This document shows, one piece after another, positions 45,699-55,101 of a stretch of 64,000 nucleotides of DNA. Location of the stretch: assembly GCF_000282035.1 (NCBI RefSeq), contig NZ_AKKA01000120.1, forward strand, positions 117,643-181,642, in the 5' to 3' direction. The translations under genes were made by a program, and so were the position numbers. The notes below the pieces were generated by a model. That model did no database searches, was not told the origin of the DNA, and saw only the letters and a list, made by a program, of their open reading frames with translations. Origin of the DNA: Rhizobium sp. CF122. Lineage in GTDB: Bacteria > Pseudomonadota > Alphaproteobacteria > Rhizobiales > Rhizobiaceae. Within the stretch, counting starts at the first letter, position 1; each line of letters opens with the position of its first letter.

Positions 45699-46583
45699 AT
45701 GACAGAACTTACGATCGGCATTGATGGCGGCGGCTCCAGCTGCCGCGCCGCAGTCACGGATGCGACAGGACGTATCCTGGGCCGTGGCACGGCCGGCCCA
45801 TCGAACATCCTGTCCGACCTTGATAGCTCGCTGCTCAACATCGTTGCGTCGGCGAAAAACGCATTGAGCGACGCCGGTCTCTTGCCTGAAGCCGTTTCCA
45901 GCGTTGCGGCCGTCATTGGCGTCGCCGGCGCAAATGTCGGCGACTATGCCGCGCGCATCGAGCGTGCCTTGCCCTTTGCCAGACGTCGTGTCGTCACCGA
46001 TGCGACGACGGCACTCCAAGGAGCGCTCGGCGATTGCGACGGCGTGATTGGCGCCTTCGGCACCGGCTCTGTCTACAATGCCCGCCGCGACGGAAAGCTT
46101 TACGGCATCGGCGGATGGGGATTCGTTGTCGGTGACCAGGCAAGCGGCGCCCGCCTCGGTCGCGACCTGCTGGAGCAGTCTCTGCTCGCCCATGACGGTG
46201 TGCGCCCCCCCTCGCCGGTCACCCAGACGGTCATGGCCGAGTATGGCGATGATCCCGAGCGCGTCGTCGAGTTTGCCCATGTCTCCCGTCCCAATGACTT
46301 CGCCCGCTATGCGCCCGTCGTCTTTGAGGCTGCCGCGAAAGGCGATCCGGTTGCGACGGCGATCGTGCAGAACGCGGCAGCCTCGATCGGCGAGAGTCTG
46401 GATGCCCTGCTTTGGCCGGAATGCCACGCCATCTGCCTGCTCGGCGGCCTGGCCAAGGCTTATCGTCCGTGGATTGCAGAGCGCCACACCGCCCTGCTGC
46501 AAGAGCCGAAGGGCGATGTCCTGCAGGGCGCCATCGAGCTCGCAGTGAAGTTCTTGCGCGAGGAAGGAAGAGGCGCGGCATGA
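45699..46583 (+). CDS. BadF/BadG/BcrA/BcrD-family kinase, probable N-acetylglucosamine kinase
   Basis: A 294-residue ASKHA-fold kinase. Phosphate-1 motif IGIDGGGSSCRAAVTDATG near residues 5-23, phosphate-2 GAFGTGSVYNARRDG, GWGFVVGDQASGARLGRDLL and the adenosine motif ICLLGGLA. Relatives phosphorylate N-acetylglucosamine or glucosamine. ATG 45699 with GGTGG upstream is preferred to two earlier in-frame ATGs without good sites; the family also begins with the IGIDGGG block. It overlaps the regulator gene by 4 bp (ATGA). Confidence 0.88.
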   Translation: MTELTIGIDGGGSSCRAAVTDATGRILGRGTAGPSNILSDLDSSLLNIVASAKNALSDAGLLPEAVSSVAAVIGVAGANVGDYAARIERALPFARRRVVTDATTALQGALGDCDGVIGAFGTGSVYNARRDGKLYGIGGWGFVVGDQASGARLGRDLLEQSLLAHDGVRPPSPVTQTVMAEYGDDPERVVEFAHVSRPNDFARYAPVVFEAAAKGDPVATAIVQNAAASIGESLDALLWPECHAICLLGGLAKAYRPWIAERHTALLQEPKGDVLQGAIELAVKFLREEGRGAA

Positions 46584-47344
46584 CGGATGATTTTGCAAGC
46601 CTCCTTTCCCCCGAGCGCCTTCAGGCCGGCGGCACTGGCCCGCTTTACGTCAAACTGCGGCGCACGCTGGAAGATGCCATCCGCACGGGCACGCTCAGCC
46701 ACGGCGATGCCCTGCCGCCCGAGCGCGACATCGCCGAGTTTGCGACGGTCAGCCGGGTCACGGTGCGCAAGGCGATCGATGAACTCGTCGCCGACGGCCT
46801 GCTTGTCCGCCGTCACGGCTCCGGCACCTTCGTGACCAAGCCGGTATCGAAGGTCGAACAGCGCCTCTCGCAGCTCACCTCCTTTACCGAGGATATGGCT
46901 CGGCGTGGAATGACCTCGCGCTCCGAATGGCTGCACAAGGGCATTCATACGCCCTCGCCGGATGAAATGATGATTCTCGGCCTCGCGACCGATGTCAGGG
47001 TCTCGCGCCTTAGCCGTCTGCGCATCGCCGACGACCAGCCGCTGGCAATTGAAAACGCCAGCGTTTCCGGCGAATTCCTGCCGGATCCCTTCGTTGTGAC
47101 AACGTCGCTCTATGCAGAACTCGAGCGTCGCCAGGTCCGTCCGGTGCGTGCCGTTCAGAGGATTTCGGCGACCAACATGAAAGAGGCCGACGCGCACTTG
47201 CTCGGCGTCCCCGTCGGCGCAGCAGGACTGTCGATCGAACGTATCTCCTATCTGGGCTCCGGGCGCGCAGTCGAATTCACCCGCTCGCTCTACCGCGGTG
47301 ATGCCTATGATTTCGTCGCCGAACTCACAATCGGTGCGCCGTGA
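46580..47344 (+). CDS. GntR-family regulator, HutC subfamily (NagQ-like)
   Basis: A 254-residue regulator. The winged helix (about 20-90) includes LPPERDIAEFATVSRVTVRKAIDELVADGLL in part; the UTRA effector domain (about 105-250) senses small sugars such as GlcNAc-6-phosphate. Translational coupling with the kinase gene and the divergent ABC operon indicate that it represses both until substrate is present. The operator candidates at 45512 and 45631 are its expected sites. The identity as NagQ is inferred from context. Confidence 0.88.
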   Translation: MTDDFASLLSPERLQAGGTGPLYVKLRRTLEDAIRTGTLSHGDALPPERDIAEFATVSRVTVRKAIDELVADGLLVRRHGSGTFVTKPVSKVEQRLSQLTSFTEDMARRGMTSRSEWLHKGIHTPSPDEMMILGLATDVRVSRLSRLRIADDQPLAIENASVSGEFLPDPFVVTTSLYAELERRQVRPVRAVQRISATNMKEADAHLLGVPVGAAGLSIERISYLGSGRAVEFTRSLYRGDAYDFVAELTIGAP

Positions 47345-47393
47345 TGCCTGGTCGGATTGAAGAGACGGCGATGCGCCTCTATTGATTGCACCC

Positions 47394-48269
47394 ATGACAT
47401 CTCGCATCAGGATCCTCGACACCATCTCCGATCCCGGAAATCCGGCAAAGCCGAACGACGACAGCTTCGGGCACAACGAGGCTTGCGCCTTCGTCATCGA
47501 CGGTGCGACGGGCCTCGGCGATCGCCAATATATGGATGAGGCAGGCAGCGACGCCGCGTGGATCGCGCGGCATTTCGCACGCGGTTTTCAAGATCAGATC
47601 ACCCGCGACACCGACATCTCGCAGGTTGCGCGCAGCCTGTCGCTGGCAGCCCGTGCGGAATTTCTCCGCCACAACGAGAATGTGCCGCGCTACGCCTGGC
47701 CGTTGACCGCCTTTGCCATGCTGCATCAAACACGCGACGGCTTCCATTTCATCGGCCTCGGCGACTCTTGTCTCTTTCTGCTGCAGGAAGATGGCTCAGC
47801 CACGATGTACATGGCGATCCCGGGTGCCTATGAATATGAGCAGAGCCAAGCGCGAAAGCACATTGCGCGAACGGGCGGCATCACGAAGGAAGGTGGCGCG
47901 CTCGGCAATTCCGAGACCCTCACCTTGTTGCGCCAGCACCGCGAGCGGCAGAATACGCCGGAGAGCGGCGTCTGGACCCTCGGCCTCGTACCGGAGGCGG
48001 CCAACCACCTGGTCTCCGAGCCGCTTGATATTAAAGGCAGGGCGCACGCTATCGTCTGCAGCGACGGTTTTTCGGACCTCGCGGTCCTTTACGCGGCCTA
48101 TGATTCGGCAGGCTTAGTGCGCACCGCGCGCGAGAAGGGTCTGCGGCCAATGCTTGACGAACTCAGGCGCTTCGAACGCGAGATTGATCCTGAGGGGTTG
48201 CGCTATCCGCGCTACAAACAAAGTGACGACACGACGGCGCTGCTTGTCGAGTTAGCGCCCGACACGTGA
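47394..48269 (+). CDS. PP2C-type (PPM) protein phosphatase-like protein
   Basis: A 291-residue metal-dependent phosphatase-fold protein. Acidic metal-binding motifs: NDDSFGHNEACAFVIDGATGLGD near residues 22-46 (key FVIDGATGLGD), GLGDSCLFLLQEDG and the C-terminal SDGFSDL plus SDDTTALLVEL. PPM phosphatases remove phosphate from Ser/Thr or act in signalling. It lies 49 bp after the GntR gene in the same direction, so it is likely part of the same unit. Confidence 0.83.
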   Translation: MTSRIRILDTISDPGNPAKPNDDSFGHNEACAFVIDGATGLGDRQYMDEAGSDAAWIARHFARGFQDQITRDTDISQVARSLSLAARAEFLRHNENVPRYAWPLTAFAMLHQTRDGFHFIGLGDSCLFLLQEDGSATMYMAIPGAYEYEQSQARKHIARTGGITKEGGALGNSETLTLLRQHRERQNTPESGVWTLGLVPEAANHLVSEPLDIKGRAHAIVCSDGFSDLAVLYAAYDSAGLVRTAREKGLRPMLDELRRFEREIDPEGLRYPRYKQSDDTTALLVELAPDT

Positions 48270-48358
48270 GGCGATTTTCGATTCAGATTCAGTTCGTTGC
48301 GACCAGAACCTGAATCAATCTATCCGACACTTGAATCAAATACTGAAGACGCAGCCGA

Positions 48359-51300
48359 TCAGGCCGCGTCTTCGATTTCCTCGTCACGCTTGCGCGGCAC
48401 GTAGTTGAGAACCGGGCCGAGCCAGCGCTCGACCTCAGCAACGTCCATGCCCTTGCGGGTGGCGTAGTCCTCGACCTGATCCCGCTCCACCTTGGCGACG
48501 CCGAAGTAGTAAGCGTCGGGGTGACCGATGTAGATGCCGGAAACGGAAGAGCCCGGCCACATTGCGTAGCTTTCAGTCAGCTTCACCCCAGCCGCCTTCT
48601 CGGCATCGAGCAAGCCGAACAGCGTCTTCTTCTCGGTATGGTCAGGCTGCGCCGGATAGCCCGGAGCAGGACGGATACCGGCGTATTCCTCGGTAATGAG
48701 CTGCTCGTTACTCAGATGCTCGTCCTTGGCGTAGCCCCAGTATTCGCGGCGAACCTGCTCGTGCATACGCTCGGCAAAGGCTTCCGCAAAGCGATCGGCC
48801 AGCGCCTTTACGAGGATCGACGAATAGTCGTCGTTGGCCCGTTCAAAGCGTTCCGCAATCGCGACCTCCTCGATACCAGCCGTGACGACGAAGCCGCCGA
48901 CATAGTCATGAACGCCGCTTTCGACAGGTGCAACGAAGTCCGACAGTGCGACGTTCGGCCGGCCATCACGCTTCGACAGCTGCTGGCGCAGCGTGAAGAA
49001 GGTGGCAAGCTCATCCTTGCGGCTGTCGTCCTTGAACAGACGGATATCATCGCCGACCGCGTTCGCCGGCCAGAAGCCGATGACCGCACGCGGATGGAAC
49101 CACTTCTCCTCGATGATCTTCGTCAGCATCGCCTGCGCATCGGCCCACAGCTGGCGTGCCGCCTCGCCCTGCTTCTCGTCTTCCAGAATTGCCGGGAAAC
49201 GGCCGCGCAGTTCCCAGGTCTGGAAGAACGGCGTCCAGTCGATGTACTTGGCGATCTCCGCGAGATCGTAGCCGTCGAAGACCTTGGTACCGAGGAAGCT
49301 CGGCTTGGTCGGCTTGTAAGCCGTCCAATCGACCTGCTGCACGTTTTCGCGGGCTCGTGCCAGCGGCAGACGCACCTTCTCGGCCTCGCTGCGCGCATGC
49401 GCGGCGGCCACCTTCGCATATTCGGCGCGGATATCGGCCACGTAGCCGTCGCGGCCCTCGGGCGACAGCAGCGATGAGACGACACCAACGGCGCGGCTGG
49501 CATCCGTCACGTAGACAGCCTGCCCCTTGTTATAGCCAGGATGGATCTTGACAGCCGTGTGAACGCGGCTCGTCGTTGCACCGCCGATCAACAGCGGCAG
49601 ATCCAGTCCCTGCCGCTCCATTTCAGCGGCGACATGCACCATTTCGTCGAGCGACGGCGTGATCAGGCCGGAAAGACCGATGACATCGACCTTCTCAGCA
49701 ACAGCCGTTTCGAGGATCTTCGTTGCCGGTACCATGACGCCGAGATCGATGATCTCGTAATTGTTGCAGGCGAGCACGACACCGACGATGTTCTTGCCGA
49801 TATCGTGGACATCGCCCTTCACGGTCGCCATGAGAATCTTGCCGGCAGCCTTACGGTCGTCGCCGCCGTTCCGGCGTTTCTCTTCCTCCATGTAGGGAAG
49901 CAGCACGGCAACCGCCTGCTTCATCACGCGGGCAGATTTGACGACCTGCGGCAGGAACATCTTGCCGGAACCAAAGAGATCGCCGACCACGTTCATGCCG
50001 GCCATCAGCGGGCCTTCGATGACGTGCAGCGGCCGCGCGGCCTGCTGACGGGCTTCCTCTGTGTCGGCCTCGATGTATTCGGTGATGCCGTTGACCAGCG
50101 CATGCTCCAGCCGCTTCGCGACGGGCCATTCGCGCCAGGAAAGATCCTGTGCCTTTGCTTCTCTTGTGCCAGCGCCACGGAAGCGTTCGGCCACCTCAAG
50201 TAGCCGCTCGGTCGCATCGGCGCGGCGGTTCAGCACCACGTCTTCGCAGGCTTCGCGCAGTTCCGGATCGATCTGGTCGTAAACGGCAAGCTGCCCGGCG
50301 TTGACGATCCCCATGTCCATGCCCGCCTGGATGGCGTGGTAGAGGAACACGGCATGCATCGCCTCGCGCACCGGCTCGTTGCCGCGAAACGAGAAGGACA
50401 GGTTCGAGACGCCGCCTGAGATATGCACCAGCGGCATCGTCTTGCGGATCGTCCGCGTCGCCTCGATGAAGTCGACGCCGTAATTGTTGTGCTCCTCGAT
50501 ACCGGTTGCGACCGCAAAGACGTTCGGATCGAAGATGATGTCTTCGGGCGGGAAGCCCGCCTTTTCGGTCAAGAGCTTGTAGGCGCGAGCGCAGATCTCG
50601 ACCTTGCGCTCGTAGCTGTCTGCCTGCCCCGTCTCATCGAAGGCCATGACCACGACGGCCGCGCCATAAGCGTGCAGCAACTTTGCCTGGGCGAGGAAGT
50701 TCTCTTCGCCTTCCTTGAGCGAGATCGAGTTGACGATCGGCTTGCCCTGAACGCGCTTCAAACCGGATTCGATGATCGAAAACTTCGACGAGTCGATCAT
50801 GACAGGCACGCGAGCGATATCGGGCTCAGCCGCGATCAAGTTCAGGAACTCGACCATCGCCCTTTCGGAATCGATCAGCCCCTCGTCCATGTTGATGTCG
50901 ATGATCTGCGCGCCGTTTTCCACCTGGTCGCGCGCCACATCGAGTGCTGCCGTGTAGTCGGCATTGGTGATCAGCTTGCGGAACCTCGCGGAACCCGTGA
51001 CGTTGGTGCGCTCGCCGACGTTGACGAAGGGAATGTCCTTGGTCAACTCGAAGGGCTCGAGACCCGACAGCGACATAAAGGGGCGATGCTCGGGGATCGG
51101 ACGCGGCTTGTACTTGGCGACGACTTCGGCAATCGCCTGGATATGTTCCGGCGTCGAACCGCAGCAGCCGCCAACGATGTTGACGAGGCCTTCGCGCGCA
51201 AAGCTCTCGATCTGCGCCGCCATCAATTCCGGCGTCTCGTCATACTGGCCAAACTCGTTCGGCAGGCCGGCATTCGGATAGGCGCAGATGAAGGTGTCGG

Positions 51301-52132
51301 CAACGCCTGACAGCTCCTGCAGGTGCGGACGCATGGCGTTGGCGCCGAGCGCGCAGTTGAGGCCGATCGTGAACGGATTGGCGTGACGCACCGAATTCCA
51401 GAAGGCGGACGGCGTCTGGCCGGACAGGGTACGGCCGGAAAGATCGGTGATCGTGCCCGAGATCATCACCGGCAGGCGGATGTCCTTCGCCTCGAAGCGC
51501 TCCTCGCAGGCAAAGATTGCGGCCTTGGCGTTCAGCGTGTCGAAGATAGTCTCGATCAGGATAATGTCGGCGCCGCCGTCGATCAGGCCGTCTATCTGCT
51601 CGCCATAGGCGATGCGCAGATCGTCGAAGCTGACGGCGCGGAAGCCCGGATTGTTGACGTCGGGCGAAATCGAGGCGGTGCGGTTCGTTGGGCCGATGGC
51701 ACCGGCGACGAAGCGGCGGCGGCCATCCTCGCGCTCGGCGCGGACTGCCGCACGGCGCACGATCTCGGCACCTTCCTTGTTGAGGGCGTAAACCTCGCCT
51801 TCCATCGCATAATCGGCCTGTGCAATGCGTGTCGACGAGAACGTATTCGTCTCGAGAATATCGGCACCGGCCTTGGCATACTTGTAATGGATCTCTTCGA
51901 TCGCATCCGGCTGCGTCAGGATCAGAAGGTCGTTGTTGCCCTTCTGGTGGCAGGCACAGCCAATGAAGCGGTCGCCGCGGAAATGGTCTTCATCGAAGCC
52001 CAGCCCCTGGATCTGCGTGCCCATGGCACCGTCAAGAACAAGGATGCGTTCGCTGGCGGCTTTCTTGAGCGCCGCAAACACTTCACTACCGTCGCGCTTT
52101 GCCCCTTCGGAACCAAACAGAGTATCAAACAC
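48359..52132 (-). CDS. metH: Cobalamin-dependent methionine synthase
   Basis: A 1257-residue multi-domain enzyme transferring the methyl of 5-methyl-THF to homocysteine. Order: homocysteine-binding barrel with zinc Cys pair GGCCGSTPEHI near residue 320; folate domain with FVNVGERTNVTGSARF; B12 domain with GDVHDIGKNIVGVVLACNN, whose His (about residue 776) ligates cobalt; and C-terminal SAM-dependent reactivation domain (RPAPGYPAQPDHTEK). The length agrees with E. coli MetH. The start is GTG at 52132 with AAGGAG 7 bp upstream; the frame continues open upstream across the operator but without a ribosome site. The operator at 52175 links it to metF. Confidence 0.96.
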   Translation of the reverse strand: MFDTLFGSEGAKRDGSEVFAALKKAASERILVLDGAMGTQIQGLGFDEDHFRGDRFIGCACHQKGNNDLLILTQPDAIEEIHYKYAKAGADILETNTFSSTRIAQADYAMEGEVYALNKEGAEIVRRAAVRAEREDGRRRFVAGAIGPTNRTASISPDVNNPGFRAVSFDDLRIAYGEQIDGLIDGGADIILIETIFDTLNAKAAIFACEERFEAKDIRLPVMISGTITDLSGRTLSGQTPSAFWNSVRHANPFTIGLNCALGANAMRPHLQELSGVADTFICAYPNAGLPNEFGQYDETPELMAAQIESFAREGLVNIVGGCCGSTPEHIQAIAEVVAKYKPRPIPEHRPFMSLSGLEPFELTKDIPFVNVGERTNVTGSARFRKLITNADYTAALDVARDQVENGAQIIDINMDEGLIDSERAMVEFLNLIAAEPDIARVPVMIDSSKFSIIESGLKRVQGKPIVNSISLKEGEENFLAQAKLLHAYGAAVVVMAFDETGQADSYERKVEICARAYKLLTEKAGFPPEDIIFDPNVFAVATGIEEHNNYGVDFIEATRTIRKTMPLVHISGGVSNLSFSFRGNEPVREAMHAVFLYHAIQAGMDMGIVNAGQLAVYDQIDPELREACEDVVLNRRADATERLLEVAERFRGAGTREAKAQDLSWREWPVAKRLEHALVNGITEYIEADTEEARQQAARPLHVIEGPLMAGMNVVGDLFGSGKMFLPQVVKSARVMKQAVAVLLPYMEEEKRRNGGDDRKAAGKILMATVKGDVHDIGKNIVGVVLACNNYEIIDLGVMVPATKILETAVAEKVDVIGLSGLITPSLDEMVHVAAEMERQGLDLPLLIGGATTSRVHTAVKIHPGYNKGQAVYVTDASRAVGVVSSLLSPEGRDGYVADIRAEYAKVAAAHARSEAEKVRLPLARARENVQQVDWTAYKPTKPSFLGTKVFDGYDLAEIAKYIDWTPFFQTWELRGRFPAILEDEKQGEAARQLWADAQAMLTKIIEEKWFHPRAVIGFWPANAVGDDIRLFKDDSRKDELATFFTLRQQLSKRDGRPNVALSDFVAPVESGVHDYVGGFVVTAGIEEVAIAERFERANDDYSSILVKALADRFAEAFAERMHEQVRREYWGYAKDEHLSNEQLITEEYAGIRPAPGYPAQPDHTEKKTLFGLLDAEKAAGVKLTESYAMWPGSSVSGIYIGHPDAYYFGVAKVERDQVEDYATRKGMDVAEVERWLGPVLNYVPRKRDEEIEDAA

Positions 52133-52174
52133 GGGCGGACTCCTTGACGTCGTTACAGGCCAATTGACCAAATC

Positions 52175-52194
52175 ACATAAAGATATCTTTATGT
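52175..52194. promoter_or_regulatory. Operator palindrome of metH
   Basis: ACATAAAGATATCTTTATGT, a perfect 20-bp palindrome, 43-62 bp before the metH start codon. It has the same 16-bp core as the site at 15539-15554 before the regulator-metF operon, and is the longer and perfect version. It lies in the metH/AGE divergent region, so it could also touch the other promoter. Confidence 0.88.
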
Positions 52195-52304
52195 CAATAT
52201 ATGCCTCGCATGTGGCACCTTTGCGGCGCTGGGCAGATGACAGACTCGGGTGGCCCCTATATAGGCGGTTGCGAAGGCTTTGTGCACGAAATCGGAGGAG
52301 TATC

Positions 52305-53564
52305 ATGGCACCTGCAATCGGCGACGCCGCGCTCGGAAACTGGACCACCCGCGCATACCACCGCAACTGGCTGCTTGCACAGGCAAACGGGCTCTTCGAT
52401 TTCTTCCAGCACAACTCCGTCAACCCGAACGGCGGTTTCTTCGATCTCGACGACACCGGCAAGCCGCTCAATGCCGCCGGCCAGGTCCGCCCGATCCATA
52501 TAGCCTCCCGGGCCGTTCACTGCTTTGCGATCGGCACCCTCCTCGGCCGTCCCGGTGCCGCCGGCGTCGTGGATCACGGTATGCAGTACATCTGGAAGCA
52601 TCACCGCGACACCAAGAACGGTGGCTACTTCTGGTCACTCGACGACAACGGCCCCGTCGATTCAAACAAGCAGGGCTACGGCCATGCCTTCGTCCTGCTT
52701 GCAGCCTCCTCTGCCAAGACGGTTGGCCATCCGCTTGCCGACGGCATGCTTGCCGACATCACCGACGTCCTGAACACCAAGTTCTGGGAAGCCACGCACG
52801 GCGCCATCGCCGAGGAGTTTACTGCCGACTGGCAACCGCTCGACGGCGGCAACTACCGCGGCCAGAACTCCAACATGCACCTGACCGAAGCGCTGATGGC
52901 TGCCTTCGAGGCAACTGGTAACCGCGACTATCTGGCCAAGGCCGAAAGCATTGCCGACCTCGTCATCCGTCGCGCAGCCGGTTCTGTCGGCTGGCGCGTC
53001 GCCGAGCACTTCAGCACCGATTGGGGCCTCGACAAGGACTACTATCATCCGAACGAAATGTTCCGCCCTGCAGGTACCACCCCCGGCCATTGGCTGGAAT
53101 GGGCCCGTCTCATTCTTCAACTCTGGGTGCTCGGCAACAAGAAGCATGACTGGATGCCGGATGCGGCCAAGAGCCTGTTCTCGCAGTCGATCGCCCTCGG
53201 CTGGGACGACAATAAGGGCGGCTTCTTCTATACGCTCGACTGGCAAGACAAGCCCGCCAAACGCAACAAACTGTGGTGGCCTGCTTGCGAGGGTGCCGGC
53301 GCCGCGCATTTCCTGAACGAACATCTGCCGAGTGACTATCACGAGGAGCACTACCGCAGGATCTGGAACGTGATCGAGCGCTCCTTCATCGATCACAAGA
53401 ATGGCGGCTGGCATGAGGAGCTAACGGAAGACCTAGTGCCTGCCCATACGATCTTCCCTGGCAAGGGCGACATCTACCACGCCCTGCAGGCCTGCCTGAT
53501 CCCCCTCTTCCCGGCAACCGGCAGCCTGACCAAGGTCATTCCCGAAGCGGGCGGCAAGATCTGA
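52305..53564 (+). CDS. AGE-family sugar isomerase/epimerase
   Basis: A 419-residue (alpha/alpha)6-barrel protein of the N-acylglucosamine 2-epimerase superfamily. Typical sections are SRAVHCFAIGTLLGRPG, KHHRDTKNGGYFWSLDD, NSNMHLTEALMAAFEATG, GHWLEWARLILQLW and KGDIYHALQACLIPLF, where the barrel's His residues in MHL, HWLEW and YHALQ form the active-site set. Members isomerise mannose, sulfoquinovose or GlcNAc derivatives; I do not choose. CGGAGGAG is 5 bp before ATG 52305, a strong site. It may share the AT-rich metH promoter region. Confidence 0.87.
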   Translation: MAPAIGDAALGNWTTRAYHRNWLLAQANGLFDFFQHNSVNPNGGFFDLDDTGKPLNAAGQVRPIHIASRAVHCFAIGTLLGRPGAAGVVDHGMQYIWKHHRDTKNGGYFWSLDDNGPVDSNKQGYGHAFVLLAASSAKTVGHPLADGMLADITDVLNTKFWEATHGAIAEEFTADWQPLDGGNYRGQNSNMHLTEALMAAFEATGNRDYLAKAESIADLVIRRAAGSVGWRVAEHFSTDWGLDKDYYHPNEMFRPAGTTPGHWLEWARLILQLWVLGNKKHDWMPDAAKSLFSQSIALGWDDNKGGFFYTLDWQDKPAKRNKLWWPACEGAGAAHFLNEHLPSDYHEEHYRRIWNVIERSFIDHKNGGWHEELTEDLVPAHTIFPGKGDIYHALQACLIPLFPATGSLTKVIPEAGGKI

Positions 53565-53727
53565 TTTGAAGCGAGCGCCACCTCAATGGCGCTGGACTAT
53601 CATTTCAAGTGATATCGCGTCGGTGCCGTGACTTGAGCGGAGGGTTCGATGCGGCGCACCGGCGCAAACGACGACGCGCGTGGAATGGCTGTGCGATAGA
53701 GAAACAAATCGGTACGAGGTTTGGTTT

Positions 53728-54981
53728 ATGAGGCGGATTCCAACGACCAATTGGGCGGCAAGCTTTTCCTATGGCTTTCGAGACTGCCTCTACCCGTCTT
53801 CTATGGATGCGGTTTGCGAAATCGTGGCGCGATCGCCAAAGATAAAGGCCGTGGGCTCAGGCCACTCATTCAATGCAATCGCCGATGGTGAAGTTGCCCT
53901 GTCGCTTGCCGAGCTACCGATCAACCCTGTCATCGAAGGCGATGGAACACAGGTTTCCATAGGCGCTCATTGCACCTACGGAGAGCTTGCGCTTTTCCTC
54001 CATCGCCATCATCTCGCCGTTCATAATCTAGCCTCGTTGCCGCATATTTCGATCGCCGGAGCAATTGCCACGGCAACGCATGGGTCAGGCAACCGGAACG
54101 GCAATCTGGCAACTGCGGTTTCCGGGCTCGAAATTGTTTCAGGCGACGGCCGCCTCGTAAAGGTGGCACGCGGCGATGCCGCTTTCCCGGGAATGGTGGT
54201 GCATCTGGGCGCGCTTGGCGTCGTTACGCGCGTAACGCTTGACGTCCAGCCAGAGTTTCATGTCGCGCAGTGCGTCTACGAAGGATTGACCTGGGACAAC
54301 CTGTTGGCCAACCTCGACGAGATCATGGCCGCAGGCTACAGCGTGAGCGTGTTCACGCAATGGGGTCAACAAGCGGGATCGATTTGGGTCAAGAGAACAG
54401 CATCAGCCAATGAATGGCCCGCCGCCATCCATGGCGCAGCACGAGCGATGGTCAAGAGGCACCCCATAAACGGATTGGATGCGCAAAATTCCACGGAACA
54501 GTTGGGGCAGTATGGCCGATGGTCCGATAGGCTCCCGCACTTCAAGATGGGGTTCACGCCCAGCAGTGGTGAGGAGATACAGTCCGAGTTCCACCTTCCA
54601 CGGGAATATGGAGCGGCCGCCATCGACGCGTTGCTGTCAATCCGTGAAAGGTTTGCGCATCTGGTGCAAGCAGCGGAATTCCGAACGGTCGCAGCGGATG
54701 AGTTGTGGCTCAGTCCTCAATATCACCGCGACACCCTGTCGATCCACTTTACCTGGATTCGGGATCAGGAGGCCGTGAACGCGGCTGTGGAGCACATTGA
54801 GCAGACCCTGTCGCGTTTCATGGCCCTGCCGCACTGGGGTAAGGTCTTCACCCGGCGTCACATCGGGGCCAAATATGAAAAGCTTCCCGAGTTTGTCCGC
54901 CTTCGAGACAGGATGGATCCGGAACGGACGTTCTCTAACCTATGGTTGGAAGATGCGATACTCGGCTCGAGTGGAAACTGA
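53728..54981 (+). CDS. FAD-linked alditol/aldonolactone oxidase-like protein
   Basis: A 417-residue vanillyl-alcohol-oxidase-family flavoprotein. The FAD domain begins GFRDCLYPSSMDAVCEIVA; KAVGSGHSFNAIAD places His46 where AldO of Streptomyces carries covalent FAD; ASLPHISIAGAIATATHGSGN (part) and GLEIVSGDG are further cofactor contacts. The C-terminal half has the sugar-oxidase pattern LWLSPQYHRDTLSIHFTW. It probably oxidises a polyol such as xylitol or sorbitol. ATG 53728 with ACGAGGT upstream is chosen. It is cotranscribed with nothing obvious. Confidence 0.83.
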   Translation: MRRIPTTNWAASFSYGFRDCLYPSSMDAVCEIVARSPKIKAVGSGHSFNAIADGEVALSLAELPINPVIEGDGTQVSIGAHCTYGELALFLHRHHLAVHNLASLPHISIAGAIATATHGSGNRNGNLATAVSGLEIVSGDGRLVKVARGDAAFPGMVVHLGALGVVTRVTLDVQPEFHVAQCVYEGLTWDNLLANLDEIMAAGYSVSVFTQWGQQAGSIWVKRTASANEWPAAIHGAARAMVKRHPINGLDAQNSTEQLGQYGRWSDRLPHFKMGFTPSSGEEIQSEFHLPREYGAAAIDALLSIRERFAHLVQAAEFRTVAADELWLSPQYHRDTLSIHFTWIRDQEAVNAAVEHIEQTLSRFMALPHWGKVFTRRHIGAKYEKLPEFVRLRDRMDPERTFSNLWLEDAILGSSGN

Positions 54982-55066
54982 GCTCTGCCGCGAACGAGGT
55001 TGTCTACGTCGGCTCGCTCGAACTGCAGCCGTCCGCCCCATCCAAGAAAATTGCTCGTAGCGTAAA

Positions 55067-55090
55067 CCTGGTGTGTCAAAACACACCAGG
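55067..55090. terminator. Hairpin between convergent genes
   Basis: CCTGGTGTGT-CAAA-ACACACCAGG, a perfect 10-bp stem with a four-base loop, 85 bp after the oxidase stop and 12 bp from the end of the convergent UPF0303 gene. The tails are not T-rich (TTTACG on the minus strand), so it is a weak terminator. Confidence 0.55.
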
Positions 55091-55101
55091 CGAAACCGCA
55101 G

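Noticed and set aside
52133..52471. An extended N terminus of metH of 113 residues
   Set aside because: It would run across the operator palindrome, lacks family similarity and has no ribosome site; GTG 52132 has AAGGAG.
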